In this document: positions 1 through 10,200 of the stretch, piece by piece
How positions within the stretch are numbered: the stretch's first letter is position 1
Layout of the letters: each line of letters starts with the position of its first letter
From: JABDFW01 sp035550215
Lineage (GTDB): Bacteria > Bacteroidota > Bacteroidia > Chitinophagales > Chitinophagaceae
Direction: 5' to 3'
Assembly: GCA_035550215.1 (NCBI GenBank)
Contig: DASZPM010000011.1
Span: 84,818-148,817 of the forward strand
Length of the DNA stretch: 64,000 bases
Made by a program: the position numbers and the translations under genes
Notes under the pieces: generated by a model
What the model was told of the DNA's origin: nothing
Databases searched by the model: none
The model's input: the letters and a program-made list of their open reading frames with translations, nothing else

Positions 1-20
1 CTTTAGAAAAATTTTATAGC

Positions 21-51
21 ACCCTGCTTTCATTATAAAGCAGGGTTTTTT
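21..51 (+). terminator. Rho-independent terminator of a gene left of the window
   Basis: A 10-bp perfect stem (ACCCTGCTTT at 21-30 pairing with 37-46), a 6-nt loop and a run of six T form a textbook intrinsic terminator. It must end transcription of a plus-strand gene outside the window and separates it from mltG. Confidence 0.85.
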
Positions 52-52
52 A

Positions 53-60
53 TTACTTTG
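53..60 (+). promoter_or_regulatory. Possible -7 box before mltG
   Basis: TTACTTTG matches the Bacteroidota -7 consensus TAnnTTTG at all fixed positions but the second. It lies right after the terminator and only 8 nt before the mltG ATG, so the message would have a very short leader. The call rests on position and resemblance only. Confidence 0.35.
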
Positions 61-68
61 GCATCTGC

Positions 69-1088
69 ATGAAAAAAAAATTTCGTTACCTGGGTTTATT
101 CGTTTTGCTGGTTGTTGCAGTGGCTATGTTTTTGTTGTTCGCGCCTGTTACTGACTTTTCAAGCCGCACGAAATACATATATGTTATACCCGGCGCCAAT
201 GCAAAGGAGCAAATTTTGCGACAGTTGGACACCGCGGGCGTGATTAACCGCAAAGCCTTGTTTACTTTTCTTGCCAACAAAATGGAGATTTGGAAAAGCA
301 TTACACCCGGTCGCTTTGAAATAAAAAGAGGAGAAAACCTGTTGAGCATTGTCAGGCTATTTCAAAAAAACAGGCAGGCCCCGGTAGTACTAAATATCGG
401 CAGGGTTAGAACAAAACAGGGTATAGCACGGCTAATAGGCAAAAGCTTCCCCACTGATTCCGCTGCGGTAATGAGCCTGCTTACAGACTCGGTGTACCTG
501 CAAAAATTTGGCGTTGACACTAATACTTTGTTGTCTATTATCATTCCAAAAACGTATGAATTTAACTGGAATTCAACGCTCGACTCCGTGCTGCAAAGTC
601 TTAAGGCGAATGCCGACAGTTTTTGGGCAGCGGGTGGCCGTGAGCAAAAGGCGGCAGACCTCGGCTTTTCTCCCCTGCAGGTTGATATTCTTGCTTCTAT
701 TGTGGAAGAGGAAACCAGCAAAGATGATGAAAAAGGAACAATAGCAAGTGTGTATATTAACCGCTTGCACCATAATATGGCGCTTGCGGCTGATCCCACA
801 ATAAAATACGCTCTCCGGGATTTTTCTTTAAAGAGGATACTGTATGGGCATCTCGCTATAAATTCCCCCTATAACACATACCGCAATAAAGGCCTGCCGC
901 CGGGGCCGATATGCACCCCTACCACTAGAACAATTGATGCAGTACTTAATGCGCCTGCAACAGATTATTTATTTTTTGTTTCTAAAGGGGATGGCAGCGG
1001 TTATCATCATTTTAGTGCCACCTTTGCAGAGCATGACCAATATGCCAAACAATACCATGAAAAATTGGACAGCCTGAATATAAAATAA
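69..1088 (+). CDS. mltG: Endolytic murein transglycosylase MltG (YceG-like)
   Basis: Inner-membrane lytic transglycosylase that cuts nascent peptidoglycan strands and sets glycan length. The 339-residue protein has a short cytosolic start (MKKKFRY), one membrane segment (about residues 8-25) and a periplasmic YceG domain. The family signature ASIVEEET lies at residues 209-216, with E213 aligning with the catalytic glutamate of E. coli MltG (E218). It is followed by SVYINRL, a conserved DPT segment and a C-terminal LPPGPICTP stretch, all typical of the family. Length is normal. The ATG at 69 is the only sensible start, directly behind a terminator. A BrkB-type gene follows after 21 nt and is probably cotranscribed. 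Confidence 0.95.
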   Translation: MKKKFRYLGLFVLLVVAVAMFLLFAPVTDFSSRTKYIYVIPGANAKEQILRQLDTAGVINRKALFTFLANKMEIWKSITPGRFEIKRGENLLSIVRLFQKNRQAPVVLNIGRVRTKQGIARLIGKSFPTDSAAVMSLLTDSVYLQKFGVDTNTLLSIIIPKTYEFNWNSTLDSVLQSLKANADSFWAAGGREQKAADLGFSPLQVDILASIVEEETSKDDEKGTIASVYINRLHHNMALAADPTIKYALRDFSLKRILYGHLAINSPYNTYRNKGLPPGPICTPTTRTIDAVLNAPATDYLFFVSKGDGSGYHHFSATFAEHDQYAKQYHEKLDSLNIK

Positions 1089-1109
1089 CCGGGGAAAATA
1101 TTATTTATT

Positions 1110-2063
1110 TTGACAAGACTCGAAAGCATATTAATAAAATCAAGGCCGATAACGTATATACGGGAGCTAAGCAAGCGGAAAACGTTTCCTGGCCTGCATG
1201 GCCTGTACATTTATGATGTGCAAAAATTTTTTTTCCGGCAGGTTAAAAATATTGGGCTTAATGAAAGAGCTGCAACTATTTCTTTCAATATGGTGATGGC
1301 CATCCCTGCTACAACCATTTTCCTTTTTACGCTACTACCCTATTTGCCAATTTCAAAAGAAATTTATAAACAGTTGTTTATACTTGTCAGGGAAATATCA
1401 CCAAACCTGCAAACACGGCAGTTTATAATTAATTTCCTTAACGATTTTTTTAGTTCACCAAAACGCGGGTTGCTATCAATAGGTTTTTTGCTCGCATTGT
1501 TTTACTCATCCAATGCCATGATGGGTATTATAAGAACCTTTGACAGGTCAGTAGTTGAAAAACATCGTTCAAATTTTATCTTCAAGCGCATAAGGGCGAT
1601 GGGGTTAATTATCATTATCATATTTATCATTATAGGCACCACGCTTATTTCGGCCGGCCAGGGCGAACTTTTTGTTTTTGTGCTAAAAACGCTCAACATA
1701 AAAAATGTCCACACAAAAAATTGGATTCAAAGCCTGCGGTGGATAGTTATTGTTCTGTTGTTCCTGTATTCAATCGCGTTTATATACAAGTATGCGCCAT
1801 CGGTAAAAAAACGCTGGCGGCTGTTGTCACCGGGTGCAATATTTGCAACCATTTTAATTATTATCACTACCTGGCTATTTTCAGTATGGGCGCAAAATTT
1901 TAGTAACTATAACCGTTTTTATGGCTCAATAGGCACAGTATTGATGATTATGATGCTCATTTTTGTAAACTCATTCATCTTGCTAATAGGCTTTGAATTA
2001 AATATTACTATCTATACCCTCAAAAGCCGGCAACAAAAATTAGATGTGTCAAAAACCGCTTAA
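1110..2063 (+). CDS. YihY/virulence factor BrkB family membrane protein
   Basis: Integral inner-membrane protein of the YihY/BrkB family, whose biochemical role is unsettled (once wrongly called RNase BN). The 317-residue sequence begins with a basic segment and the family-typical DVQKFFFRQ stretch, then about six hydrophobic helices: near residues 50-75, 105-130, 155-180, 205-225, 240-265 and 270-300. The conserved R-A-A-T-I-S-F-N opening of the first helix and F-Y-G-S-I-G-T in the fifth are present. The start is a TTG at 1110; the next internal methionines fall inside the first membrane helix, so TTG is favoured. It lies 21 nt behind mltG. Confidence 0.88.
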   Translation: MTRLESILIKSRPITYIRELSKRKTFPGLHGLYIYDVQKFFFRQVKNIGLNERAATISFNMVMAIPATTIFLFTLLPYLPISKEIYKQLFILVREISPNLQTRQFIINFLNDFFSSPKRGLLSIGFLLALFYSSNAMMGIIRTFDRSVVEKHRSNFIFKRIRAMGLIIIIIFIIIGTTLISAGQGELFVFVLKTLNIKNVHTKNWIQSLRWIVIVLLFLYSIAFIYKYAPSVKKRWRLLSPGAIFATILIIITTWLFSVWAQNFSNYNRFYGSIGTVLMIMMLIFVNSFILLIGFELNITIYTLKSRQQKLDVSKTA

Positions 2064-2093
2064 ATATGCAGGCCACGTTGCACCCCAGCCGTG

Positions 2094-4289
2094 TTAGTAG
2101 GAAATTAATGGCCTGTACTTATTATACAGTTGCATAGCAATGGCAACGGGGTTACCTTGAGCCCTGGCAGCATATTGCTCGTCATGGCTATTTGCCCACT
2201 TCCATTCCCAATTCTCGACAGATGTATTAAAAGACGCAAAATCAAAATCTATACCTTCTTTCATTGCCTGCTTCACTCCCATAAAAAACATCTCCCACCG
2301 TGGTTTATAAAAGCCGTTTATCACACCGGCCCATTGCCGTGTTGAGTATTCATGCAGGCTGCAATCTTTATTTCCCCAAAGTGTTATTAAGTCCCTTGCA
2401 TTAAATTCATATATGTTTTTTTCACTTTCCGTAATACCGTTGGCTCTTGCGTCTGCAATCCATTTTCCAAGTAGAAAATCCTTCCGCGTGCTCAATAGTT
2501 TTTCCATATCATCCATCAATTGTAAAAACTGATTGGAGTACTTGTTAAATGCAGCCGTGTCTTTTTGTTTGTAGGCCAGCGCAAATTTTTGTTGTAAAGG
2601 CGTGGCATAATTCGCCAATACTTGCCGGGTAATATCTACCAGGTCATATTGAAACCCATCGCTGTTCTTTAATTGGTGTGCAGACTGAACAAACAATCGC
2701 CACGCCTGCACAAGCTGCGCAGGGTTATAACTTAACCGGGTGTTAACCCATGGAGCGGAACTATCAAATGTAGGCCTCGCAGAAATAATTGACTCCGGTC
2801 CTCCTTCCGTAAGGCCCCCTTCATACACTGAGCGCCGCAATATATCCCATGCTTTATTTATGCTGTCATTGGCAAAGCCATAACGGTAAACTGCATATTG
2901 TTTAAGCCATTGCCGTGTATTGATAGCAGTATCCTGCCACACATTTTGCATCATTAGCTGGTATAGCGCAGGGTTTTGTTCTATTGCTTCCGGGGCAAGA
3001 CCAATGCCCTCCATTTTTCCGGATGACGCACTGTGTAATGCCGCAGCAGGGTCTGCCGCTGCATTTTCCATCCTGCCCCAAAGGGTAATATTGCCCCCAA
3101 AATTATTAAGCATACACCAAATCCAGGGCTTGCCATAATAAGCATTGGTTTGTTTCCATACAGGAAAGCTTTCGCTGTACAGGTCAAGAATAATCATGTT
3201 GTCATCGGGCACGGCATTTAATAAAGCCTGGATTTGTGTTGGCTTCCAGTACGCTGAATTATAATGAAACATCCACCCCTGCATTACCCACACAGCCTTC
3301 GGGTCGGCCAGCGCCATTGATGCATAAACCTTTTTGCTCATTTTATCCAGGTATGATGAATCGGTGGTTGGCGGTACATTTTCATTAAATGTATCGGCAG
3401 AATATAAGTGGTCTGTGCCGAACTCTTTTTGCTCTGCGAGAAGAAATTTCTTACCAATTACTTCAAACATTGAATCTGAAGGGTCGAGAATATATACATC
3501 GGCAAAATTTGAGTTCCAGTTAGTGTGTTTAACTTTTGCGGCAGGAAACCTGTTTTTAAATGAAGGCGGCACATGGCCGGTAAACGCAGGCAGTACAGGC
3601 GTCATACCCAATGCCCTTTCAGCCCCAAGTATCTTTTTTTGCAACTCCTTGTGGGCATCCTTCCAATGTTGGGGTAAGGGGCCACCCCAGGCGTCAAGGT
3701 TCCCCATCCAAAGCCAGGCAAAGTATGATGGCCCGCTGAAAAACCTGTCAAGTTCTGTATCTGTAAAGCCCATGCTTTTATAAACATCCTGCCAGATGGC
3801 TTCCTCCCCAGTTAATGCAAGCGGCATATTTATGCCATTTAAGGCCATCCAGTCAATTTCCCTTTGCCACCGGTCCCAATCCCACCACGCCATAGAATAA
3901 TTGAAAGTGCAGTAATTTAAATAATAGCGGTACTTATAGGGTGTAACGGTGTGTATTTTGATTTGAACAGCAGGCAGTTTTTGCGGCAGGTTCATATTAA
4001 CCCCGTTCCATGTAATAAGGCAATGGCAATATTTTTCCAGGTAGTAATTTAACGCAGAGGAAATGCTTACGCCGGTGCTGCCACGTAATATTATTTTGCC
4101 ATTTTTACTTTCCAGTTCGTAAACGTCTTTGCCATTGTCACGTGGTATTAATTCAGTAACAAACTGGCTTGCCTTATCCTTCATAATTCTCTTTACGAGG
4201 GCATTTGCAGCAGCCAACCTGTTTTGTCCCGCTGCGGTATATGCAAAAAAGATAGCAATAATAAAACCGGCAATTTTTTTTACACTCAT
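2094..4289 (-). CDS. Alpha-N-acetylglucosaminidase, GH89 (NAGLU-like)
   Basis: Exported glycosidase that removes terminal alpha-linked GlcNAc, the reaction of human NAGLU on heparan sulfate and of bacterial GH89 enzymes on host glycans. The 731 residues start with a signal peptide (MSVKKIAGFIIAIFFAYTAAG), then the NAGLU N-terminal domain, the TIM barrel (from about residue 115, PYKYRYYLNYCTF) and the C-terminal helical domain. Both catalytic glutamates are visible: E303 in ADTFNENVPP and E434 in GIGLAPEAIEQNP. Their spacing is nearly that of human E316/E446. It stands alone and convergent with the BrkB gene; no SusC/SusD pair is nearby, so it is not part of a visible polysaccharide-utilisation locus. 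Confidence 0.93.
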   Translation of the reverse strand: MSVKKIAGFIIAIFFAYTAAGQNRLAAANALVKRIMKDKASQFVTELIPRDNGKDVYELESKNGKIILRGSTGVSISSALNYYLEKYCHCLITWNGVNMNLPQKLPAVQIKIHTVTPYKYRYYLNYCTFNYSMAWWDWDRWQREIDWMALNGINMPLALTGEEAIWQDVYKSMGFTDTELDRFFSGPSYFAWLWMGNLDAWGGPLPQHWKDAHKELQKKILGAERALGMTPVLPAFTGHVPPSFKNRFPAAKVKHTNWNSNFADVYILDPSDSMFEVIGKKFLLAEQKEFGTDHLYSADTFNENVPPTTDSSYLDKMSKKVYASMALADPKAVWVMQGWMFHYNSAYWKPTQIQALLNAVPDDNMIILDLYSESFPVWKQTNAYYGKPWIWCMLNNFGGNITLWGRMENAAADPAAALHSASSGKMEGIGLAPEAIEQNPALYQLMMQNVWQDTAINTRQWLKQYAVYRYGFANDSINKAWDILRRSVYEGGLTEGGPESIISARPTFDSSAPWVNTRLSYNPAQLVQAWRLFVQSAHQLKNSDGFQYDLVDITRQVLANYATPLQQKFALAYKQKDTAAFNKYSNQFLQLMDDMEKLLSTRKDFLLGKWIADARANGITESEKNIYEFNARDLITLWGNKDCSLHEYSTRQWAGVINGFYKPRWEMFFMGVKQAMKEGIDFDFASFNTSVENWEWKWANSHDEQYAARAQGNPVAIAMQLYNKYRPLISY

Positions 4290-4669
4290 ACATACATTTT
4301 TAAAAAATAAATTCCACAGGGGTTTATAACCTGCAGGTTTATTTGCTGTAAATATTAAATGGCCTTTTAACGAGGGTTGGGAAAATCTCCTGTCTCAGCC
4401 GCTGATTTGTTGTGGCATTTTTTGCGGGCATTTAGCTTACGCCCCGGAAAACACAACAGGAATTAATTTGTAAGCCGGTAAAATGCATTAGCAGTGCATG
4501 TGGCCCATGCCGGCAATTCAGGCTAAGATAACGTTTTTATCGTTATACTCCTAACCATTGGCGGGGTATTGTTAGTTAACTATGCATTAGAATAGTTTAA
4601 CTGGAAATCCGATTTCCTTTAGCTAATTTCAGAAAAGGAATATTGCAATATTGCAAGGATAACCCTGTG
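4290..4669. other. Gene-free interval upstream of GH89 and the pseudogene
   Basis: 380 bases without a convincing reading frame. It should carry the promoter of the leftward GH89 gene. Seen in it: a small hairpin (ATAACG at 4528-4533 with CGTTAT at 4541-4546, loop 7) and, 17 nt before the pseudogene start, the perfect palindrome AATATTGCAATATT (4639-4652), overlapped by a second TTGCAA. No clean TAnnTTTG box was found. Confidence 0.5.
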
Positions 4670-5110
4670 ATGAACTTCAAGAGCCAGGCAAGGGAAATGT
4701 GCAGTGGCTTTATGAAAAGCGATTTTAAGGTTTTAGTGAAATATATTTACCCTGCTATTGTAAAAATGATGGGTGGCCCTGAAAAAATGGAAGCTGTATA
4801 AAAAAGAGGGATTGACAATATTAAAAACCAGGGGTTTTCTTTTCAGTCTGTTACCATCGGCGAACCGTCAAAGACGCTTTTAGAAGGCAAAGAATGGCAA
4901 TGCACCGTACCCCAAACAATTAAAATAAAGACTACGCAGGGCATTTTGGTAAGCAACTCAACACTTGTCGCTGTTTCAGCCAATGGGCGGGACTGGCATT
5001 TTATTGATACCTCAGGCCACACAATTGAGGAGATGAGAAAGATGCTGCCAAATTTAAGCAGCCGGCTTTCAATACCGCCAAGGCAACAACCTACAATTAT
5101 GCCTGGCTAA
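4670..5110 (+). pseudogene. Hypothetical 146-residue protein interrupted by one stop codon
   Basis: Reading from the ATG at 4670 gives MNFKSQAREMCSGFMKSDFK... with an in-frame TAA at 4799-4801 (codon 44). The same frame then stays open and protein-like to a TAA at 5108-5110. The downstream part (QGFSFQSVTIGEP, GKEWQCTVPQT, DWHFIDTSG, LPNLSSRLSIPP) has clear alternation of hydrophobic and polar residues. It lacks a signal peptide. I do not recognise a named family; it resembles small Bacteroidota proteins of unknown function. A single substitution would restore the full frame, so this is either a recent nonsense mutation or a sequencing error. The flavin-binding gene follows 14 nt later. Confidence 0.75.
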
Positions 5111-5124
5111 CCGTATTTTTTAGA

Positions 5125-5541
5125 ATGACAAAGCAGTTTATATACCATTTTATACGGCAACATACCCTTGCTGTAATCGCCACCAGTTACCCCGCCAACA
5201 CGCCGGAAGCAGCCCTAATTGGTATCGCCGCTACCCCGCAGCTTGAAATAGTTTTTGATACGGTAAAGTCAAGCCGTAAATACCAAAACATGGTGCAAAA
5301 TCCGCGCGTCGCATTGGTAATTGGGTGGGATAACGAAACTACACTGCAACTGGAAGGGGTTGCCGTTGAACTCTCCGGGAAGGATGACGCAATATACAGG
5401 GAGGCCTATTTTGCCGTTTTTCCCGCTGGCAGGCAAAGGGCTGAAAGCTGGCCCGGCCTCGTTCATTTTAAAATAACCCCGCACTGGCTCAGGTACAGCA
5501 ATTTTAATGAGCCGCAAATGATTAAAGAAATGAGATTCTAA
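5125..5541 (+). CDS. Pyridoxamine 5'-phosphate oxidase-like flavin-binding protein
   Basis: Small split-barrel flavoprotein of the PNPOx-like superfamily, cytosolic, substrate unknown. The 138 residues open with the family pattern FIRQHTLAVIATSYPANTPEAALIG (a strand pair binding FMN), followed by VFDTVKSSRKYQNMVQNPRVALVIGW, where the K-Y-x-N-x-x-x-N-P-R-V-A motif is typical. The C-terminal HFKITPHWLRYSNF resembles the end of PNPOx-like domains. ATG at 5125 follows the pseudogene by 14 nt, so the two were probably cotranscribed. True PdxH enzymes are about 200 residues, so a pyridoxal function should not be assumed. Confidence 0.85.
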   Translation: MTKQFIYHFIRQHTLAVIATSYPANTPEAALIGIAATPQLEIVFDTVKSSRKYQNMVQNPRVALVIGWDNETTLQLEGVAVELSGKDDAIYREAYFAVFPAGRQRAESWPGLVHFKITPHWLRYSNFNEPQMIKEMRF

Positions 5542-5577
5542 AACGGCTTACACCCGGGCCCGCCCCTTTTCGATACA

Positions 5578-6021
5578 CTAAAACATGTTAAACTTTTCCC
5601 GCGCAGCGTAATTAAAGGGTACCGTTATAAAAATACCCATCCTTCCCGCCCGCACAGTTCCCTTCACTTCCACCAAAAAATCACTGGCAAAAATCGTTGT
5701 AAGGGCATTTTTAAACATGTTTTTCATACTTACCTGCATCCTGCATGGTATGGCAAATTCGCTGCGTTTAGTAATATGCATCAGGGTATCCAGGTTAAAA
5801 TGGCCTACATAGTTATGCTCAACAAACACGTCACAATCCACCTTTTTAAGTTCAACGCCAAAGTTGTTGGGGTTAAAATACAGCAGGTCCATGCTCACAT
5901 TGCTATGGTCAAACCCCATGCTGTCAATCTTAAAGTTCTTCATGTCCCGGTAGTCAAACCCCTGAGGCTTTTTACAACTGAAAAAAGTGGCTAAAAGGGC
6001 GAGACCCAAAAAGTAACGCAT
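5578..6021 (-). CDS. LEA14-type (water-stress/hypersensitive domain) lipoprotein
   Basis: The 147-residue product has a lipoprotein signal peptide ending in FFSC (Cys16), so it is probably an anchored periplasmic protein. The rest fits the LEA type 2 (WHy) beta-sandwich: NFKIDSMGFDHSNVSMDLLYFNPNNFGVELKKVDCDVFVEHNYVG, with the hallmark N-P-N-N-x-G-V turn. The domain is linked to stress protection and to lipid or membrane association in other organisms; its role in Bacteroidota is unknown. It converges with the flavoprotein gene and has its own promoter-like box 16 nt upstream of the ATG. Confidence 0.8.
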   Translation of the reverse strand: MRYFLGLALLATFFSCKKPQGFDYRDMKNFKIDSMGFDHSNVSMDLLYFNPNNFGVELKKVDCDVFVEHNYVGHFNLDTLMHITKRSEFAIPCRMQVSMKNMFKNALTTIFASDFLVEVKGTVRAGRMGIFITVPFNYAAREKFNMF

Positions 6022-6036
6022 AGCTTAATTTATATG

Positions 6037-6044
6037 CAAAATAA
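6037..6044 (-). promoter_or_regulatory. -7 box of the LEA14-type gene
   Basis: On the minus strand the sequence reads TTATTTTG followed by C, differing from TAnnTTTG only at position 2. It lies 16 nt upstream of the ATG at 6021. The same TTATTTTG form recurs before the phosphoribosyltransferase and mgtE genes. Confidence 0.45.
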
Positions 6045-6467
6045 TTTACAAACCATTTTCCCGGTAAAATCTTTTTGTGAATTATTGGTCTTTTAACAGG
6101 CCATTTTTCCATTGCCTTCAACACTTATCCTGAATATTCCTTTCGTCGCAAGAAACGACGCGTACAAAATTACCCTCAATTTCCTCATTACAGCCAAAAG
6201 GAGAGGCCTTCATTTTCAGTTAATCATTTTCCTGTCAAATAAAAAAAATGGCCGTGTTGGGCACGGGCATTTTTCCCTATTTTTATACTATAATTTTTCG
6301 CACGGGCAAAACGGGGTGTCAAAAACTGTAGCCTAATATATTTAGTTTTAAATTATTAATATTTATAAATTATTAATCAATTAGTTATATAAAATAACTA
6401 CACTTTAATTAAATAATAATATTACCCAAAATTGAGTATAGCTACTTTGGGCACAGGTTGTAAAATT
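6045..6467. other. Gene-free, strongly AT-rich interval before wbqC-like gene
   Basis: About 420 bases. The right half (6335-6430) is almost pure A/T, with ATTATTAATATTTATAAATT-type sequence, as expected of an upstream promoter region for the rightward gene. An open frame at 6112-6336 shows no protein-like pattern and was not accepted. Nothing else was recognised. Confidence 0.5.
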
Positions 6468-7115
6468 ATGCAGGAAGCAAATGATAAAATACAAAACTTA
6501 ATAATTGATAATCATTATTTTAACAATGTTATCTATACTAAATATTTATTAAAATCAACACATATAAATATTTTGCCATTTGAACCCTACCAAAAAATGA
6601 GTTTTCGTAACCGTTGCGTAATTGCAGGCAGTAACGGGCTGATAAATTTGACCGTCCCGGTGGAAAATGGCCGTAACCAAAAATGCACTTTTAAGGCCGT
6701 GAGAATAAGCTACAGGGAAGACTGGCAAAAGCACCACCGGCGTACGCTAACCTCCTGCTACAGCAAATCGGCTTTTTTTGACTATTACCGGGACGCAGTG
6801 GAAAAGTTCTTTTTAAAGAAGGAGGAATTTTTGTTTGACCTGAATCTTGGCATTTTGCAGTGGCTGAAATCTGTGTTGCGTTTCCCGGGGGAAATCGTGG
6901 TGCAGGATGAAGGATGGCAGCCCGGTAACGAAACGCCGGTCGTTGACGTACGGGACAAATGGCTTCCAAAGAATTTCCAGTCTGCCGAAGCTTCAGAATT
7001 ATGCCCTGTGTACTTCCAGGTTTTTGAAGACCGTATCGGTTTTCAGCCAAACCTTAGTATTCTGGATTTGCTTTTTAACGAGGGGCCAGCCGCTTCTGCC
7101 CTGCTTATGCATTGA
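6468..7115 (+). CDS. WbqC-like family protein
   Basis: Member of the WbqC family, found in O-antigen and surface-glycan clusters and thought to act in sugar-nucleotide or amino-group transfer; the reaction is unproven. The 215 residues contain the usual opening LIIDNHYFNNVIYTKYLLKS, the core FEPYQKMSFRNRCVIAGSNGLINLTVPVENG, the HHRRTLTSCYSKSAFFDYYRD segment and the C-terminal YFQVFEDRIGFQPNLSILDLLFNEGP, which closes most family members. The ATG at 6468 is chosen over an in-frame TTG at 6432 because that extension (SIATLGTGCK) lacks family similarity. No other surface-glycan gene lies next to it. Confidence 0.88.
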   Translation: MQEANDKIQNLIIDNHYFNNVIYTKYLLKSTHINILPFEPYQKMSFRNRCVIAGSNGLINLTVPVENGRNQKCTFKAVRISYREDWQKHHRRTLTSCYSKSAFFDYYRDAVEKFFLKKEEFLFDLNLGILQWLKSVLRFPGEIVVQDEGWQPGNETPVVDVRDKWLPKNFQSAEASELCPVYFQVFEDRIGFQPNLSILDLLFNEGPAASALLMH

Positions 7116-7232
7116 TGTTGATAACTTAAGCCGTTTTGAATTTGACCGTATTTTTATGCACACAGCACGCTAATTATTGGTTACTAATAAGAAAGTGAAT
7201 ACTTTGCCGTTATTAAAGCAACTGATATTACA

Positions 7233-10200
7233 TTGTTTAGAAGAATTGCGTACCCCGTGCTTGTCATTCTGTTCGCGTCGCAGTGTAAAGCCCAAACATA
7301 CGTGTTTGCGCAACTGCAGGGCAGCCCTGTAAATACCGCCGGGTGGAACTTTGCCGGCGCAGCGAAAGTTACCAACGTAACGGGTGCCAACAACAGCGAA
7401 ATACTACTAACGCCGGCAGTAAATGCCACCAGCGGCGCTATCTTTTTCAACCAGCCAATAAACCTTAACATGTGTAAGAAATGGAAGGCTGAATTTGATT
7501 ACCGCCTGTATGACGGCACCGGGGCAGATGGCATTGCTTTTTGTTTTTTGGATGTGCCGCCTACCGGCTTTCAAAACGCCAGTAACCTTGGCATACCCCG
7601 GGATGCAAATGGCCTGAAAGTATGTATTGACACATGGAACAACTGCGCCACAAGTTCTAATTACCAGGTACCTAAAGTAGAAATAAGGTGGGGAAAAGGC
7701 TATGGAGACTATAATGCCGGCGGCACATTGGTTACTGAAGGCGAATGCCGCACTGATGCCGGGCCTACCGTAGCGAACGTTAACGGCCAGTTAAGTGTAC
7801 TGCGTTCCTCAAATTACTTACATGTTATTATTGAATACAATGCCGGCGCTTTGTCGGTTAATGTTGCGGGCTACCAGTTATTTAACGGCGTGGCAACACC
7901 TGGTTTTAATTTTGCCGGGTATTTAGGGTTCACCGGCAGCACGGGGGGCTCTAATGACAATCAATCTATTAAAAACGTTGTTATTTATACAGAGATGCCG
8001 CCATCTGTCGCTGGGGTGGCCGCCCACCCTGTTTGCCCCGGCGATACAGTTCACCTGGGTACCTCCGCTACTTCAGGATATTCCTACAGCTGGACACCGG
8101 CAACAGGGTTAAGCAGCACCACAGCCTCAAACCCGGTTGCAACGGCCGCGAATACCACCGGCGATGTTTTATACCAGAAGTATTATGTAAAAACAGCGTT
8201 TACGGCAAACCCCGGCTGCGCCTCTGCCGATAGCGTAACAATAACTGTAAACCCTGCACCACAAACCGATTTTACCACGCCTGTTATCTGCCTGCCACAG
8301 GGCAACACAACAATAAGCAATAAAACTTCTATTAACGACGGAACGCAAAACCAGTTAATTTATAACTGGAGTTTCAGCGACGGGGGCACTTCAACCCAAA
8401 CAAACCCGGCGCACAAGTACACCGCGGCCGGCAATTATTCAATTACATTATTGGCAACGTCAGTTAACGGCTGCAAAAGCACGCTTACAAAAAACTTTAC
8501 GGTTAACCCGCAGGCCAAAGCTTCTATAAAAGTGGCGGCTGAGTATTGCCAGGATAGTTCGTTAACATTTAACGGCAGCACCGGCGGCTCACCCGTACAA
8601 AAATGGTGGTGGGATTTAGGCGAAGGTAATGTTGATTCAGTGCAAAATCCTTTACATACCTATAGCGCACCGGGAACATTTACTGTAACGATGCACGCGG
8701 TAACAACGGAGGGTTGCGTGTCGGACACGGCCTCAGTGCCGGTTACCATAAACCCTTTGCCGGTGGCATCAATGGCAATTTCGGGTGCGCTCTGCGATGG
8801 CAATGCGCTGCATTTTACCGAAAATGCCACGCCTTCCATAGGAACAATCACCAGCCGCACCTGGCTTTTTGATGACGGTACAACCGCCAACACGCAAACA
8901 GTAAATCATGCATTTACTCCTTACGGCTCACACAAAATCTCCCTTTCAGTACAAAATTCAAAGGGCTGCAACAGCAAGCCTTATTCAAAAACAATTACTA
9001 TTAGCCCTAAACCGGTGGCCGGTTTCTTCCCACCAACTATTTGCAGGGGTGTTAACGGGGCTTTTACAAATAATTCAACTATTGCAGACGGCACGCAGGG
9101 GCAATTTACCTACAAATGGGATTTTGGCGATGGTAACACTGCCAGCACATCCCAGCCCTCCCACAGCTATACAAACGCGGGCAATTATCCTGTTAAGCTT
9201 ATCGTTACATCAAACAACGGTTGTATTGATTCGCTGACAAAAACATTTGCCGTGAGCGATTACCCCGTGGTTGATTTCCAGGTGCTGACTACAAATTTCT
9301 GCGGAAACCTCCCTTTGCAGATAAAAGATAATTCCAGCGTTCAATATGGTAACCTTGATGCCATTAAAATATATTGGGACGCCTCTCAACCAACTTTTAC
9401 ACAGGTTAACAGCCCGGCAAGCGGGGCTGTGTACACCCATAATTATCCAACATTTGGTTACACCAACTCATTACAGGTCACGTTGAAGTTGCAGGTATTT
9501 TCAAGCGGGCAATGCTATACAGAAAAATCCGGCGTTACTGTTTTATTTGCCTCGCCTAAACTGGTTTTTAGCGCCGTACCAACCTATTGCAGTAACGATA
9601 ACCGCAACGTTATTTTAAACGAAGCAAGAGATACAACCGCGTTCCAGGGTTCTGGCTATTATACGGGTGACGGGGTTAATAACGGAAACTTTATCCCTTC
9701 ATTAGCGGGCGCGGGCGAGCATACTATAACTTATCATTATACGTTAAGCAATGGATGCAGCGATACAATAACCCAAACAGTGAAGGTGGGTGTTAAGCCA
9801 ACGGTTTCTGCCGGCCCCAATGAAGTTATATTGAAAGGCGGCCAAATAGTTTTGCTCGGTGCAGCAAGCGGTGGGGATAATTTGTCGTACAACTGGACAC
9901 CTGCTACTTATTTGGACAATAGTACCGCTTTACAACCCGTGGCGTCGCCGCCTGGCGATACTTATTACACGCTGAAGGCAACAAACAGCGACGGCTGCAA
10001 CGATACGTCGGGCGCATGGGTCAAAGTACTGCAGTTCCCATTAGTTCCCAACGCTTTCAGCCCGAATGGTGATGGCATTAACGATACCTGGCAGATAAGC
10101 TATATAAGCTCGTACCCTGACTGCCAGGTAAGGGTATTTAACCGCTACGGGCAGGTGGTGTTCACCTCAACGGGATATGCAACGCCGTGGAATGGTACAC

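Noticed and set aside
6112..6336. 74-codon plus-strand open frame before the WbqC gene
   Set aside because: No signal peptide, no protein-like residue pattern and AT-rich low-complexity end; treated as non-coding.
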